In this document: positions 32,899 to 40,648 of the stretch, piece by piece | Layout: every line of letters starts with the position of its first letter | Position numbering within the stretch: position 1 is the stretch's first letter | NCBI RefSeq assembly: GCF_042854845.1 | Contig: NZ_AP031498.1 | Coordinates: 2,604,001-2,668,000 of the forward strand | Direction: 5' to 3' | Source of the DNA: Maricurvus nonylphenolicus | Lineage (GTDB): Bacteria; Pseudomonadota; Gammaproteobacteria; Pseudomonadales; Cellvibrionaceae | DNA: 64,000 bases | Notes under the pieces: model-generated | Databases searched by the model: none | What the model saw: the letters and a program-made list of their open reading frames with translations, nothing else | What the model was told of the DNA's origin: nothing | Program-made: the position numbers and the translations under genes

Positions 32899-33750
32899 TT
32901 AGCCGAGAATCCAATAGCCTACGAGAAGCAGGCAAAGCAGGGTGGTGGCATAGAGCAATGCGTCAAGCCAGGATTTGCCTGTGATTACGGGCAGCCAATC
33001 GCTGATGGTTTGTAACATACTGCGTTCATACAGCGGTGACTCAATCACTTGGACGGTAATATTGTCCTTGCCCCCATTGTCCAGCGCCGCTTGCATTAAT
33101 TTTTGAGCGGCTTCTTTGGTGCTGCGTGATTCACATAAAATCTGAGCGATATGCTGATTGTCCACTTCATCAGTCAGGCCGTCACTGCAGAGTAATATTC
33201 GCTGCTGCTTTTGCCATTCGCCGTTAATTACGTCGACAGATATCTGTTGAAGATCCAGTGAGCCAATGCACTGGGTAATGACGTTTTTGTCCGGGTGGTT
33301 GGCTACTTCGTCTTCGGCGATCGCGCCGGAGGCCAATAGCATTTGTACGTAAGAATGATCGGTGGTCAGTTGCTCAAGTCTGCCGCCATTGGATTCCTGA
33401 GACCAGAGATACGCACGGCTGTCGCCAACCCAGGCGACTTTATAATCGTGCCCCTGGCTTTGCAGGGCGACAACAGTGGAGCCCATGCCGGCCGCGCCTT
33501 TACCGTCTCTGACCGCCTGCAGAACATTTTCATGAGCTTCAAGGATGCTGTCTTCCAGTGGCGTGCTGCCTGTGGCTGAAGATTCAAGGGTTGTTTTAAC
33601 GATGGCGCTGGCAATTTCTCCGGCTTCGTGTCCGCCCATGCCGTCGGCCACACCCCAGAGACCCTGCTCGGGGCAAGCGAGGTAACAGTCTTCGTTGTTG
33701 TCCCTGTTAAGGCCTTTATCTGATACCGAGCTGGAATTTAATGAGGCCAT
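32899..33750 (-). CDS. PP2C-family protein phosphatase with C-terminal membrane anchor (PppA-like)
   Basis: A 283-residue metal-dependent PP2C phosphatase. The motifs are RDNNEDCYLA, VADGMGGHEAGE, AWVGDSRAYLW, LLCSDGLTDEV and GGKDNITVQV, with all metal-coordinating aspartates present. The C-terminal ~25 residues are a hydrophobic anchor (LLYATTLLCLLLVGYWIL), which would hold it next to the kinase at the inner membrane. It lies six bases upstream of the kinase gene, so the two are made together and very likely act as an opposing pair. It is divergent from a two-FHA gene, the expected phospho-threonine reader. Confidence 0.93.
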   Translation of the reverse strand: MASLNSSSVSDKGLNRDNNEDCYLACPEQGLWGVADGMGGHEAGEIASAIVKTTLESSATGSTPLEDSILEAHENVLQAVRDGKGAAGMGSTVVALQSQGHDYKVAWVGDSRAYLWSQESNGGRLEQLTTDHSYVQMLLASGAIAEDEVANHPDKNVITQCIGSLDLQQISVDVINGEWQKQQRILLCSDGLTDEVDNQHIAQILCESRSTKEAAQKLMQAALDNGGKDNITVQVIESPLYERSMLQTISDWLPVITGKSWLDALLYATTLLCLLLVGYWILG

Positions 33751-33954
33751 AAGCCAATCCGTTCGTTAATGGGGCGATCAAGCGCTAACCCTTTTATTCA
33801 TAGCCGCTGTTGTTTTTATCTTAGCCTTGAATGATCGATATGAGGTAAGGCGCTGAATATTACCGAATCATGTCAGGCCGTGGCGGCTAAATCCTTCAAA
33901 ATGTATACTACCGCTAAATCTTAGAGAATAAAGTGATTTTTTTCATCTAAGCTA

Positions 33955-33984
33955 TTGATAATCAAAATCCTTTTGTAGCATTAT
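33955..33984 (+). promoter_or_regulatory. Candidate promoter of the FHA gene
   Basis: TTGATA and CATTAT separated by 18 bases, about 50 bases before the FHA start codon. The 284-base divergent region between the phosphatase and FHA genes is A/T-rich and shows no other clear motif. Confidence 0.35.
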
Positions 33985-34034
33985 CGGTGAGTCTTAGACA
34001 AGGGGATTCATCATTTTAGAGGGTCAGTTACCCC

Positions 34035-34913
34035 ATGCTCAAACTCCGCTTCAAAAACAATAAACATAATGCGGTTTGGTTAGTTGAACCAAAGGTCGTC
34101 CTGGGCCGAGGCAGCCAAAATGATCTCGTCATCGCCGATGAGAGTGTGGCTGATATTCACGCAGAAATTAGAGTTGATCACGAAAATCTCACCCTGGTAA
34201 GGCGCACCGCTAAGGGGCAGTTATCACTCAATGGAAAAAGTATTGAGAAGGGCGCCCGACTCAAGCCTGGCGACGTTATCACCCTGGGTAATACCGAACT
34301 TCAGGTTGTCGATCCGAAACAGGAATCTCGTAAGGTTGAACCTACGGTCGTGCGCGGTGAAGATTCCACCACTGCCTGGGCATTAAAGGCCAATCATACG
34401 GCGTTGAGTAATCGGGTATTTACCTTAAAAGAAGAAACCATAGTAGGCCGCTCCAACGAATGTGATATCACGCTCGCCGCCGCCCACTTGTCACGGCGTC
34501 ACGCCAAATTAGTGGTCAAAGAGGGGCTGTTGTACGTCAAGGACTTGGGCTCTTCAAATGGCACTTACCTGAATGGCAAGCGGGTTAATGAAGCCCGTGT
34601 TAAACGGGGAGATGATCTGCGTTTTGACACCTTGAGCTTTGGTGTTATCGGTCCAGCCGACGATATGGATAAAACCACGGTTAGATCTGTTTCTGCCGAG
34701 CCTGCCGATCCCGCGCAAAGTGATAAATCGGCAAAGTCTGCGCAGCCGCGTAAACGTAATGCTGCCGCCAAAACCAGCAATCCTCAGCCGGCATCGGTTA
34801 CGACGGTCACAGAAGAGCCCAAGTCAACGGGTAAGGGGCCTTTAGTGATGCTGGCGTTGCTATTGGTTGGGGTTCTTGCCGTATTAATTCTCTTCCAGAA
34901 CGGTTTTATCTAA
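34035..34913 (+). CDS. Two-FHA-domain membrane protein
   Basis: A 292-residue protein. The second FHA domain (residues ~125-215) has all phosphothreonine-binding features: VGRSNECDI, LSRRHAKLV and SSNGTYLNGKRV. The first (residues ~1-95) keeps LGRGSQNDLVI and ADIHAEI but lacks the SNGT loop, so it may be non-binding. A basic, Pro/Ser/Ala-rich linker follows, then a C-terminal membrane anchor (MLALLLVGVLAVLILF). It should read threonine phosphorylation by the neighbouring kinase at the inner membrane. It is divergent from the phosphatase/kinase operon. Confidence 0.9.
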   Translation: MLKLRFKNNKHNAVWLVEPKVVLGRGSQNDLVIADESVADIHAEIRVDHENLTLVRRTAKGQLSLNGKSIEKGARLKPGDVITLGNTELQVVDPKQESRKVEPTVVRGEDSTTAWALKANHTALSNRVFTLKEETIVGRSNECDITLAAAHLSRRHAKLVVKEGLLYVKDLGSSNGTYLNGKRVNEARVKRGDDLRFDTLSFGVIGPADDMDKTTVRSVSAEPADPAQSDKSAKSAQPRKRNAAAKTSNPQPASVTTVTEEPKSTGKGPLVMLALLLVGVLAVLILFQNGFI

Positions 34914-35060
34914 ACCGTTCACTTACCAAGGCAGGCGTCTGTCCTGCCTTGTTATACCTCCTGGTAGTATATCCTGGTGTTATCTAGTCGAATTAATTTC
35001 TAGAGAATCTAAAATGCCGGCCGATAGCCTCGTATAGCCCCCACGTGGGAGAGAGGTATC

Positions 35061-36260
35061 ATGTTCCCGTCAGCATTTTCGTCACAATCACACTCAGCTT
35101 TTCAAGGCCTCCATGCCTTTAGGGGTTTTGGTGATTTGGGTGACAACTCCTATCGGCAGCAATCAGAGGCATCCAATGTCCCTGCAGCTGCCTCTGTGCG
35201 TATACATTCTGAAAGCTTTCAGCTGTTTGAACGTGTGGTGTCAGTGCAGCAGAGTAAGGCCGGTTTTGGACCGACTGAAGCTCAGGCACCAGTAGCGGTC
35301 GATAATCAGCGCCACACGGCAGAAAAAGCCGCCGGCAATATCCTTAACTTTATCGAGCAGCGATTGCGCAGTGATGCGAGTCAGGGTGCGGACGTTGAGG
35401 CCCTGTCAGAGCGCTTGGCCGAGGGACTTGAAGGCTTTAAGCAGGGATTCGAGCAAGCCAGCAAGGAGCTTGATGATCTTGGCCTCCTGACACCTGAGGT
35501 GGAAGCCGATATTCAGGAAACCTATGACCGAGTGTTGGCCGGTGTTGATGCGCTGGAGGAAAGGCTCGCTGATATTGCTGCAGGTAAAGCCGTTGCTACA
35601 GAAGAGTCTGTTGCTGAGGTGAGTCGGCCTGATGCTGGGGTGAGAGCCCAGTATGAAAGCCTGGATTACCGTGAGCGTAATAGCTTCAAGTTTGAATTGA
35701 CCACCGCCGATGGTGATACCGTCAAGATTCGTATTAACCAGCAAGAAAGCTATTCCGGGGCCTACGGGCAGGCTAGCGGTGGCGGCATGCAGGTGTCGGC
35801 TTCAGGCTTTGAGCACAGTTTTGACTCCCGTTTTAAGCTGGAAGTTGATGGACATCTGGATGATGATGAGATGGCAGCCATCAGTGATCTGATGGGCCAG
35901 GTAGGAGAGCTGTCGGAGCAGTTCTTTGCCGGTGATTTGGGCGCGGCATTCCAGCAGGCTCAATCGCTGGGCTATGATGCCAGTGAGATATCATCATTCT
36001 CGCTTAATCTGCGTCAGACCAGCGTTCAGCGCATGCAGAGTGCCTACAGTGATTTTGCCGATGTTTCGCCCGGCAAGTCTATGAGTCAGCTGTTAGAGCC
36101 AATGGGGCGGTTTGTAGAAGATCTGACGGATGCAGCTCGCGCAGCCAGTGAGCGTTTCGCCTCGGTTTCCGATCTGATTAAAGATCTTAGTCAGCTGTTT
36201 GAGCAACCTGAGCAGCCCTCATTCAAGGATATGATGGGGCAATTACTGGACGTTGTATAA
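35061..36260 (+). CDS. DUF5610-like protein
   Basis: A 399-residue soluble protein. Residues ~85-165 (KAAGNILNFIEQRLRSDASQ, then LAEGLEGFKQGFEQASKELD) match my recollection of DUF5610, whose function is unknown. A beta-rich middle (residues ~215-275) includes FELTTADGDTVKIRINQQES, and the C-terminal third is mostly helical (SFSLNLRQTSVQRMQSAY). The N-terminus is Ser/Phe/His-rich without a signal peptide. GAGAGAGG lies a few bases before the ATG. Genes for signalling and chemotaxis proteins surround it, so a surface- or motility-related role is conceivable but unproven. Confidence 0.65.
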   Translation: MFPSAFSSQSHSAFQGLHAFRGFGDLGDNSYRQQSEASNVPAAASVRIHSESFQLFERVVSVQQSKAGFGPTEAQAPVAVDNQRHTAEKAAGNILNFIEQRLRSDASQGADVEALSERLAEGLEGFKQGFEQASKELDDLGLLTPEVEADIQETYDRVLAGVDALEERLADIAAGKAVATEESVAEVSRPDAGVRAQYESLDYRERNSFKFELTTADGDTVKIRINQQESYSGAYGQASGGGMQVSASGFEHSFDSRFKLEVDGHLDDDEMAAISDLMGQVGELSEQFFAGDLGAAFQQAQSLGYDASEISSFSLNLRQTSVQRMQSAYSDFADVSPGKSMSQLLEPMGRFVEDLTDAARAASERFASVSDLIKDLSQLFEQPEQPSFKDMMGQLLDVV

Positions 36261-36331
36261 ACGCCAGCCTGTGATACAGCACTTATGGTACACTGCAGGT
36301 TTTCCGCCTGCAGTTGCCAGCTTCCTGATAC

Positions 36332-36577
36332 ATGACCTCCTCAAAAACACTCTATCTCTACACCACCCTGGGCTGTCACCTGTGTGAACAGGCTAAACAG
36401 TTAGCCTGGCCGGTTCTGGAGCATTATGGTTTTCGCCTGCAAGAGGTGGAGATTGCCGATGATGAGGATCTGATGACGCGCTACGGCATTCGTATTCCGG
36501 TTGTAGCCCGTGCTGATGATGGCGCTGAGCTGGGTTGGCCCTTTGATCAGCAGGCCTTGAGTGAGCTCCTTAAGTGA
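36332..36577 (+). CDS. Glutaredoxin-like protein (DUF836 type)
   Basis: An 81-residue thioredoxin-fold protein with the redox motif CHLC (residues ~15-18, in TTLGCHLCEQA), a cis-proline segment (RIPVVARADDG) and the C-terminal WPFDQQALSELL helix. Such mini-glutaredoxins reduce disulfides or carry glutathione in the cytoplasm. No partner is evident. It stands 71 bases after the DUF5610 gene and 190 bases before cheV. Confidence 0.88.
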   Translation: MTSSKTLYLYTTLGCHLCEQAKQLAWPVLEHYGFRLQEVEIADDEDLMTRYGIRIPVVARADDGAELGWPFDQQALSELLK

Positions 36578-36767
36578 GCTATTGACGGCTGAATAGGCGT
36601 TGGCACGAGTATCCTCTCCCAGGGTTGACCTGTGATTCTTCAAGCTATTGGCTAAACTATTAATGATTGGGGCTTTGCTGCCGTTATTCTTCCTTAAATC
36701 CCTGTCGAGGATGACAGGCAAATAGTGCCCTTGAAGGCATCGTAAGCTTTATGTAGGAACGTAGTTT

Positions 36768-37715
36768 ATGTCCAAGCTTCTGAGTTCTGTAGATCAACGT
36801 ACACAACTGGTTGGCGAGAACCGCCTCGAGTTGTTGACTTTTCGCCTTGCCGGGCGGCAGTTGTTCGCGTTGAACGTCTTCAAAATTCAGGAGGTCGTAC
36901 AAGTTCCTGCCCTTACAGCAGTCCCTCATAGCCACCCGGTGATTTGTGGTGTGACCCACCTGCGCGACCAAACCATCTCTGTCATTGATCTCAGTGCGGC
37001 AATCGGTGGCCCACCGCTGCAGGGGCGTGAGAACTGTAATTTGATTGTGACTGAATATAACCGCTCGGTGCAGGCCTTTTTGGTTGGCGCTGTGGATCGA
37101 ATCGTTAATCTGAACTGGGAGCTAATCCTGCCGCCGCCCAAGGGAACCGGACGCAGTAATTACCTGACGGCCATTACCCAGCTGGATGACGATATTGTTG
37201 AAATCCTTGATGTTGAGCGTGTGCTGGCCGATATCATTCCCTATGAAACAGATGTCTCTGATGATGTTCTGGATGATAACCTGGTTGATGAGGCCATTAA
37301 TCGCAATATAACCCTGCTGATGGTAGACGACTCGACGACGGCTATGCAGCAGGCAAAAGATACGCTGGCCAATATCGGTGTAAAAATGGTGTATCAGCAG
37401 GACGGTTTAAAGGGACTTAGCTATTTGAAGCAGCTCGCTGCAGAAGGTGGCGATATCAATGATAAATTACTGATGGTAATCACGGATGCTGAAATGCCAG
37501 AAATGGACGGTTATCGGCTTACCCATGAAATTCGTCAGGATCCATTGTTGAAAGACCTGCATGTGATTTTACACACCTCGCTGAGCGGCAATTTTAACGA
37601 GGCGATGGTGAAGAAGGTGGGGTGTGATGACTTTCTGTCGAAGTTTCAACCGGACCTTCTAGCCAAAACCGTACAAAATCATATTCGTAAGCGTTTGGAA
37701 GAAGGCTCGCTTTAA
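36768..37715 (+). CDS. cheV: Chemotaxis protein CheV (CheW-receiver fusion)
   Basis: A 315-residue adaptor that couples chemoreceptors to CheA and tunes sensitivity through phosphorylation. The CheW domain spans residues ~18-165 (LELLTFRLAGRQLFALNVFK, PVICGVTHLRDQTISVIDLS). The receiver domain spans ~180-310: acidic pocket D187-D188 in LLMVDDST, phospho-acceptor D240 in VITDAEMPEMDG, and the conserved threonine/serine and lysine in HTSLS and DFLSKF. It is convergent with a gene whose product resembles CheZ, nine bases away. No other che genes are in the window. Confidence 0.95.
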   Translation: MSKLLSSVDQRTQLVGENRLELLTFRLAGRQLFALNVFKIQEVVQVPALTAVPHSHPVICGVTHLRDQTISVIDLSAAIGGPPLQGRENCNLIVTEYNRSVQAFLVGAVDRIVNLNWELILPPPKGTGRSNYLTAITQLDDDIVEILDVERVLADIIPYETDVSDDVLDDNLVDEAINRNITLLMVDDSTTAMQQAKDTLANIGVKMVYQQDGLKGLSYLKQLAAEGGDINDKLLMVITDAEMPEMDGYRLTHEIRQDPLLKDLHVILHTSLSGNFNEAMVKKVGCDDFLSKFQPDLLAKTVQNHIRKRLEEGSL

Positions 37716-37724
37716 TAGAGCATT

Positions 37725-38303
37725 TTAGAAAAGCTCTATCTCGTCATTGTTTTCGCTACCGCTTTCCTCTTCTTTTTCAAAGTGGTGGCGATAAATCTGC
37801 AAGGCTTCCTCCACGGTTGCACCACGCATAATATGTTCAAACATAATGCGCTCTGCCTCCATGGTGTAACTGCTTTTTACCTGAGTTTGAATGGTTTTCC
37901 AGGACTCGGGATTATTTAGCTGGTTGTTATCCTGCATTACCGTGGTAACTCTTTCCAGGCTTCTGGCGACATGATCCAGCCGTTGTGTAATACGGTCATA
38001 AAACTGAAATGCAGTAACGGCCTGTTTGATTCTTTCGTTCATTTCCCGTGCGGTATAGCTCACTTCGTCTTTGAAATCACCAAGCTCATCACCGGGTTTA
38101 AGTGCTTGTACTTGCTGGTCGACGGTCTGCGAATGTTTGGCTAATTCGGTAAAGGCATCTGTCAGCGTATTAACGGATTTTCCACTGTCAGCCATTGAGG
38201 TTTCAATCTGACAGACTGCCAGATAAAGCATGGTGATGGTTTCCTGAATGTGGCACCAGCTGTCAGCGCTGGGGGGAGTCACTTCCCGTTTATCAATCGA
38301 CAT
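37725..38303 (-). CDS. Remote CheZ-like phosphatase candidate
   Basis: A 192-residue, almost entirely helical protein. Residues 97-112 contain AFQFYDRITQRLDHV; the D103-x3-Q107 spacing reproduces the catalytic Asp/Gln pair of CheZ, which lies in a similar long-helix context (CSFQDLTGQ in E. coli). The C-terminus NNDEIELF is a short acidic-hydrophobic tail ending in phenylalanine, like the CheY-binding tail of CheZ. It is convergent with cheV. Overall identity to CheZ is low, so this is a structural-pattern prediction, not an assignment. If right, it would dephosphorylate CheY or the CheV receiver. Confidence 0.6.
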   Translation of the reverse strand: MSIDKREVTPPSADSWCHIQETITMLYLAVCQIETSMADSGKSVNTLTDAFTELAKHSQTVDQQVQALKPGDELGDFKDEVSYTAREMNERIKQAVTAFQFYDRITQRLDHVARSLERVTTVMQDNNQLNNPESWKTIQTQVKSSYTMEAERIMFEHIMRGATVEEALQIYRHHFEKEEESGSENNDEIELF

Positions 38304-38366
38304 AGTAGGCCTATAGGCTATGGGGTTTTAAAAAGCATAGCCTATTTTTATTTTATGGGTGGGGCG

Positions 38367-40364
38367 TTAGAGTTTTTGCTTCGCCTCTGCGTTACTGACG
38401 AACGCAGGAGTGTTACCCAGGCGGTAACCGTAGATGACAGAGTAGGCGAGAATATTTTGAACATAACCCCGCGTCTCTTTAAACGGGATGGCCTCAATCC
38501 AGACGTCGTAGGGTAGTCCCTGGCTGCCTTCTTCACTCAACCACGCCTTAACCCGATGAGGGCCTGCGTTATAGGCAGCAGCAGCCAATATGCGGTTGTT
38601 GTCGAATTGATCAAGCAGGGTATTTATATAAAAGCTGCCCAGGGCGATATTCTTTTCCGGTTTCAACAGGTCGTGAGAGCGGTAGCGAACGCCGGCTTTA
38701 CGCGCGGTATAACGAGCTGTACCTGGCATCAGCTGCATCAGGCCCAATGCGCCGGCAGGTGATTTGGCATCAGCGGCAAAAGCACTTTCCTGACGGGCGA
38801 TGGAAAATAGCAGTGGCTGTGTCAGGCTGTGCTTATCGGCGGCCTGGTTGATGTGATTGTCATAGGCCAGGGGGAAGCGCAGCTGTAAATCGTCCCAAGA
38901 GCGAGCTGCGGCCATGGCTTGAATGGTTTTGCGGTGCCAACCCCATTGTTGGGCCAGTTTGGCGGCAGCCAGGTGAGCCATATTATCGAAATTTTGGGTC
39001 ATGTAGCGCCATTCACGACGGGCGTAATTAAGCTGTTTCATGGCCAGAAGCTCTTTGGCTCGGCGTGCCTCTGGGCGTCCAGCGATGGCGATTACAAGCT
39101 CCTGAGGCGGTGTGACGGGTTGATCGCGCAATACATAGTCGCGACCGACAATATCGGCAGCCAGGAAACTGTAGAAGCCTCTATCCATGGCCAGGCCAGT
39201 GTATATTTGCTGTGGGGTCGGATAGGCCGGATCATCAATGCTGAGTTGCTGCATAGCTCTGGCGCGCCAGTAGAGCCAGCGTGGAGACTGCTGCTCGTTG
39301 GCGGGAAGGCGCTGAATCCACTGGTAGGCCTGTTGCCAGTTCTGTTGGCGCAGTGCCTCGCGGATAATCGCTTCCGACATATCGGTATTGGTGAAATGCT
39401 CGGTGTTGGCTATAAGTCGCTCTGCGGCATTGCTGTGGCCTTTGCGGGCCAGCTTGCCAGCCAGGTATTCAAGTGTTTCGCGGCGGGGCTCGTCGGCAAA
39501 TAGCTGCTGGGCATCGTAGCGATTCCACTCATAGAGTGCTGCAACAGGGTCCTTCCGGGCGTAACGCTTGATACCGTGCAGGATAATTTCCTGCATTCTG
39601 GGGGATTGTTCGGCAAATCTCCGACGCTGGTTGAGGCGTTGAGGGTAGCGGTCGATCTCAAGGTACAGGGCAGCCTGCTTGCGCATCTGAGCAGGCATTA
39701 ACTTGGCAAGGTATCGAGCCAAGCTGCGTTTGCGGGCTTTTATTGCCTTGCTGTGACGTTGCCAGGCAAGTTCTGGGGTCAGGTGGCCTTGTCCTATCCA
39801 GCGTTTAAACAGGGGGGTACATTCGTCGGGCTGCGATTTGCCGACATTCCACAGCGGTTCTACATTCTGGTAGGCGCTTTCATCGCCGGTGCTAATGCGG
39901 GCTTGTAGCCAATAACAGCGTAACTCGGTACTGCTCAGGTGCTGCTGGTAGTAGCTTTGATAGTCGTGCCAGTGGCGTTTCTTGGCGAGGGTGTGTAACC
40001 AGCCTTTGAGCATGCGATCACCCAGGTAGGTGTTCTCATGTTGATCGAGAAAGTCATCAACCTCTTTGTAGGGCAAGCGATACAGGCGCCGACGTAACTC
40101 GCGGTAGTCGAGGTAGGGCGTTAGAGGGTAGCCGTGCAGGCGTTGACGATATTTACGATAGGTTTTGAAATGGCCGCGTTTTAGAGCTTCTTCGGCGCGG
40201 GTGTAATGTTGGCGTTGTTGCTGTAGTAGGCTCGGCAGGGGCGATATCAGTGCGGCAGAGGTGTCCGCCTGCGATACGGCGGGCGCCAGAAAGCAAAGCA
40301 ATAGCATCGCTGCCGACAGCTTAATACGGGCTTTGATGTGTGTTTGTACGTCTTTTAGCTGCAT
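38367..40364 (-). CDS. slt: Soluble lytic murein transglycosylase
   Basis: A 665-residue periplasmic lytic transglycosylase that cleaves peptidoglycan to 1,6-anhydro-muropeptides. A signal peptide (IKLSAAMLLLCFLAPAVSQA) is followed by a long helical superhelix (residues ~35-500) and a C-terminal goose-lysozyme-like domain. The catalytic glutamate is about E526 in SIARQESAFAADAKSPAGAL, with the family motifs GLMQLMPGTA and AAAAYNAGPHRV after it. Size and layout match Slt70. It is divergent from uup, the arrangement also seen in Pseudomonas. Confidence 0.95.
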   Translation of the reverse strand: MQLKDVQTHIKARIKLSAAMLLLCFLAPAVSQADTSAALISPLPSLLQQQRQHYTRAEEALKRGHFKTYRKYRQRLHGYPLTPYLDYRELRRRLYRLPYKEVDDFLDQHENTYLGDRMLKGWLHTLAKKRHWHDYQSYYQQHLSSTELRCYWLQARISTGDESAYQNVEPLWNVGKSQPDECTPLFKRWIGQGHLTPELAWQRHSKAIKARKRSLARYLAKLMPAQMRKQAALYLEIDRYPQRLNQRRRFAEQSPRMQEIILHGIKRYARKDPVAALYEWNRYDAQQLFADEPRRETLEYLAGKLARKGHSNAAERLIANTEHFTNTDMSEAIIREALRQQNWQQAYQWIQRLPANEQQSPRWLYWRARAMQQLSIDDPAYPTPQQIYTGLAMDRGFYSFLAADIVGRDYVLRDQPVTPPQELVIAIAGRPEARRAKELLAMKQLNYARREWRYMTQNFDNMAHLAAAKLAQQWGWHRKTIQAMAAARSWDDLQLRFPLAYDNHINQAADKHSLTQPLLFSIARQESAFAADAKSPAGALGLMQLMPGTARYTARKAGVRYRSHDLLKPEKNIALGSFYINTLLDQFDNNRILAAAAYNAGPHRVKAWLSEEGSQGLPYDVWIEAIPFKETRGYVQNILAYSVIYGYRLGNTPAFVSNAEAKQKL

Positions 40365-40547
40365 TTAAAAACTTTTGCTAGCAAATTGTGCGAAATTAGG
40401 AGCTGTTTAGTTGTTTGAATACCCTGAGCTACCTTGATAAAGCCTGTGATTCTCCGTGTAGTGTGTACAAGCAGGCCCCGCGGTAAATGCTTCAGGGAAA
40501 ATTCCTTGCTCTTATTATCAGTGTAGATGAGATTATCCTGAGTGGTG

Positions 40548-40576
40548 TTGCGAGTAAAGCATGGGCAGAGCATAAA
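40548..40576 (+). promoter_or_regulatory. Candidate promoter of uup
   Basis: TTGCGA and CATAAA spaced by 17 bases, about 70 bases before the uup start codon, in the 284-base divergent region with slt. Both hexamers match the sigma-70 consensus at four or five of six positions. Confidence 0.4.
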
Positions 40577-40648
40577 AATCCCGTTATTATCGCCCCCCTT
40601 TATAACTCGTGCCCAATTTCAGAGAAGACCTGAGGATACAACGCTGCA

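Noticed and set aside
32899..34913. Type VI secretion locus
   Set aside because: Only a kinase, phosphatase and FHA protein are present; no tss structural gene, ClpV, Hcp or VgrG is visible within the window.
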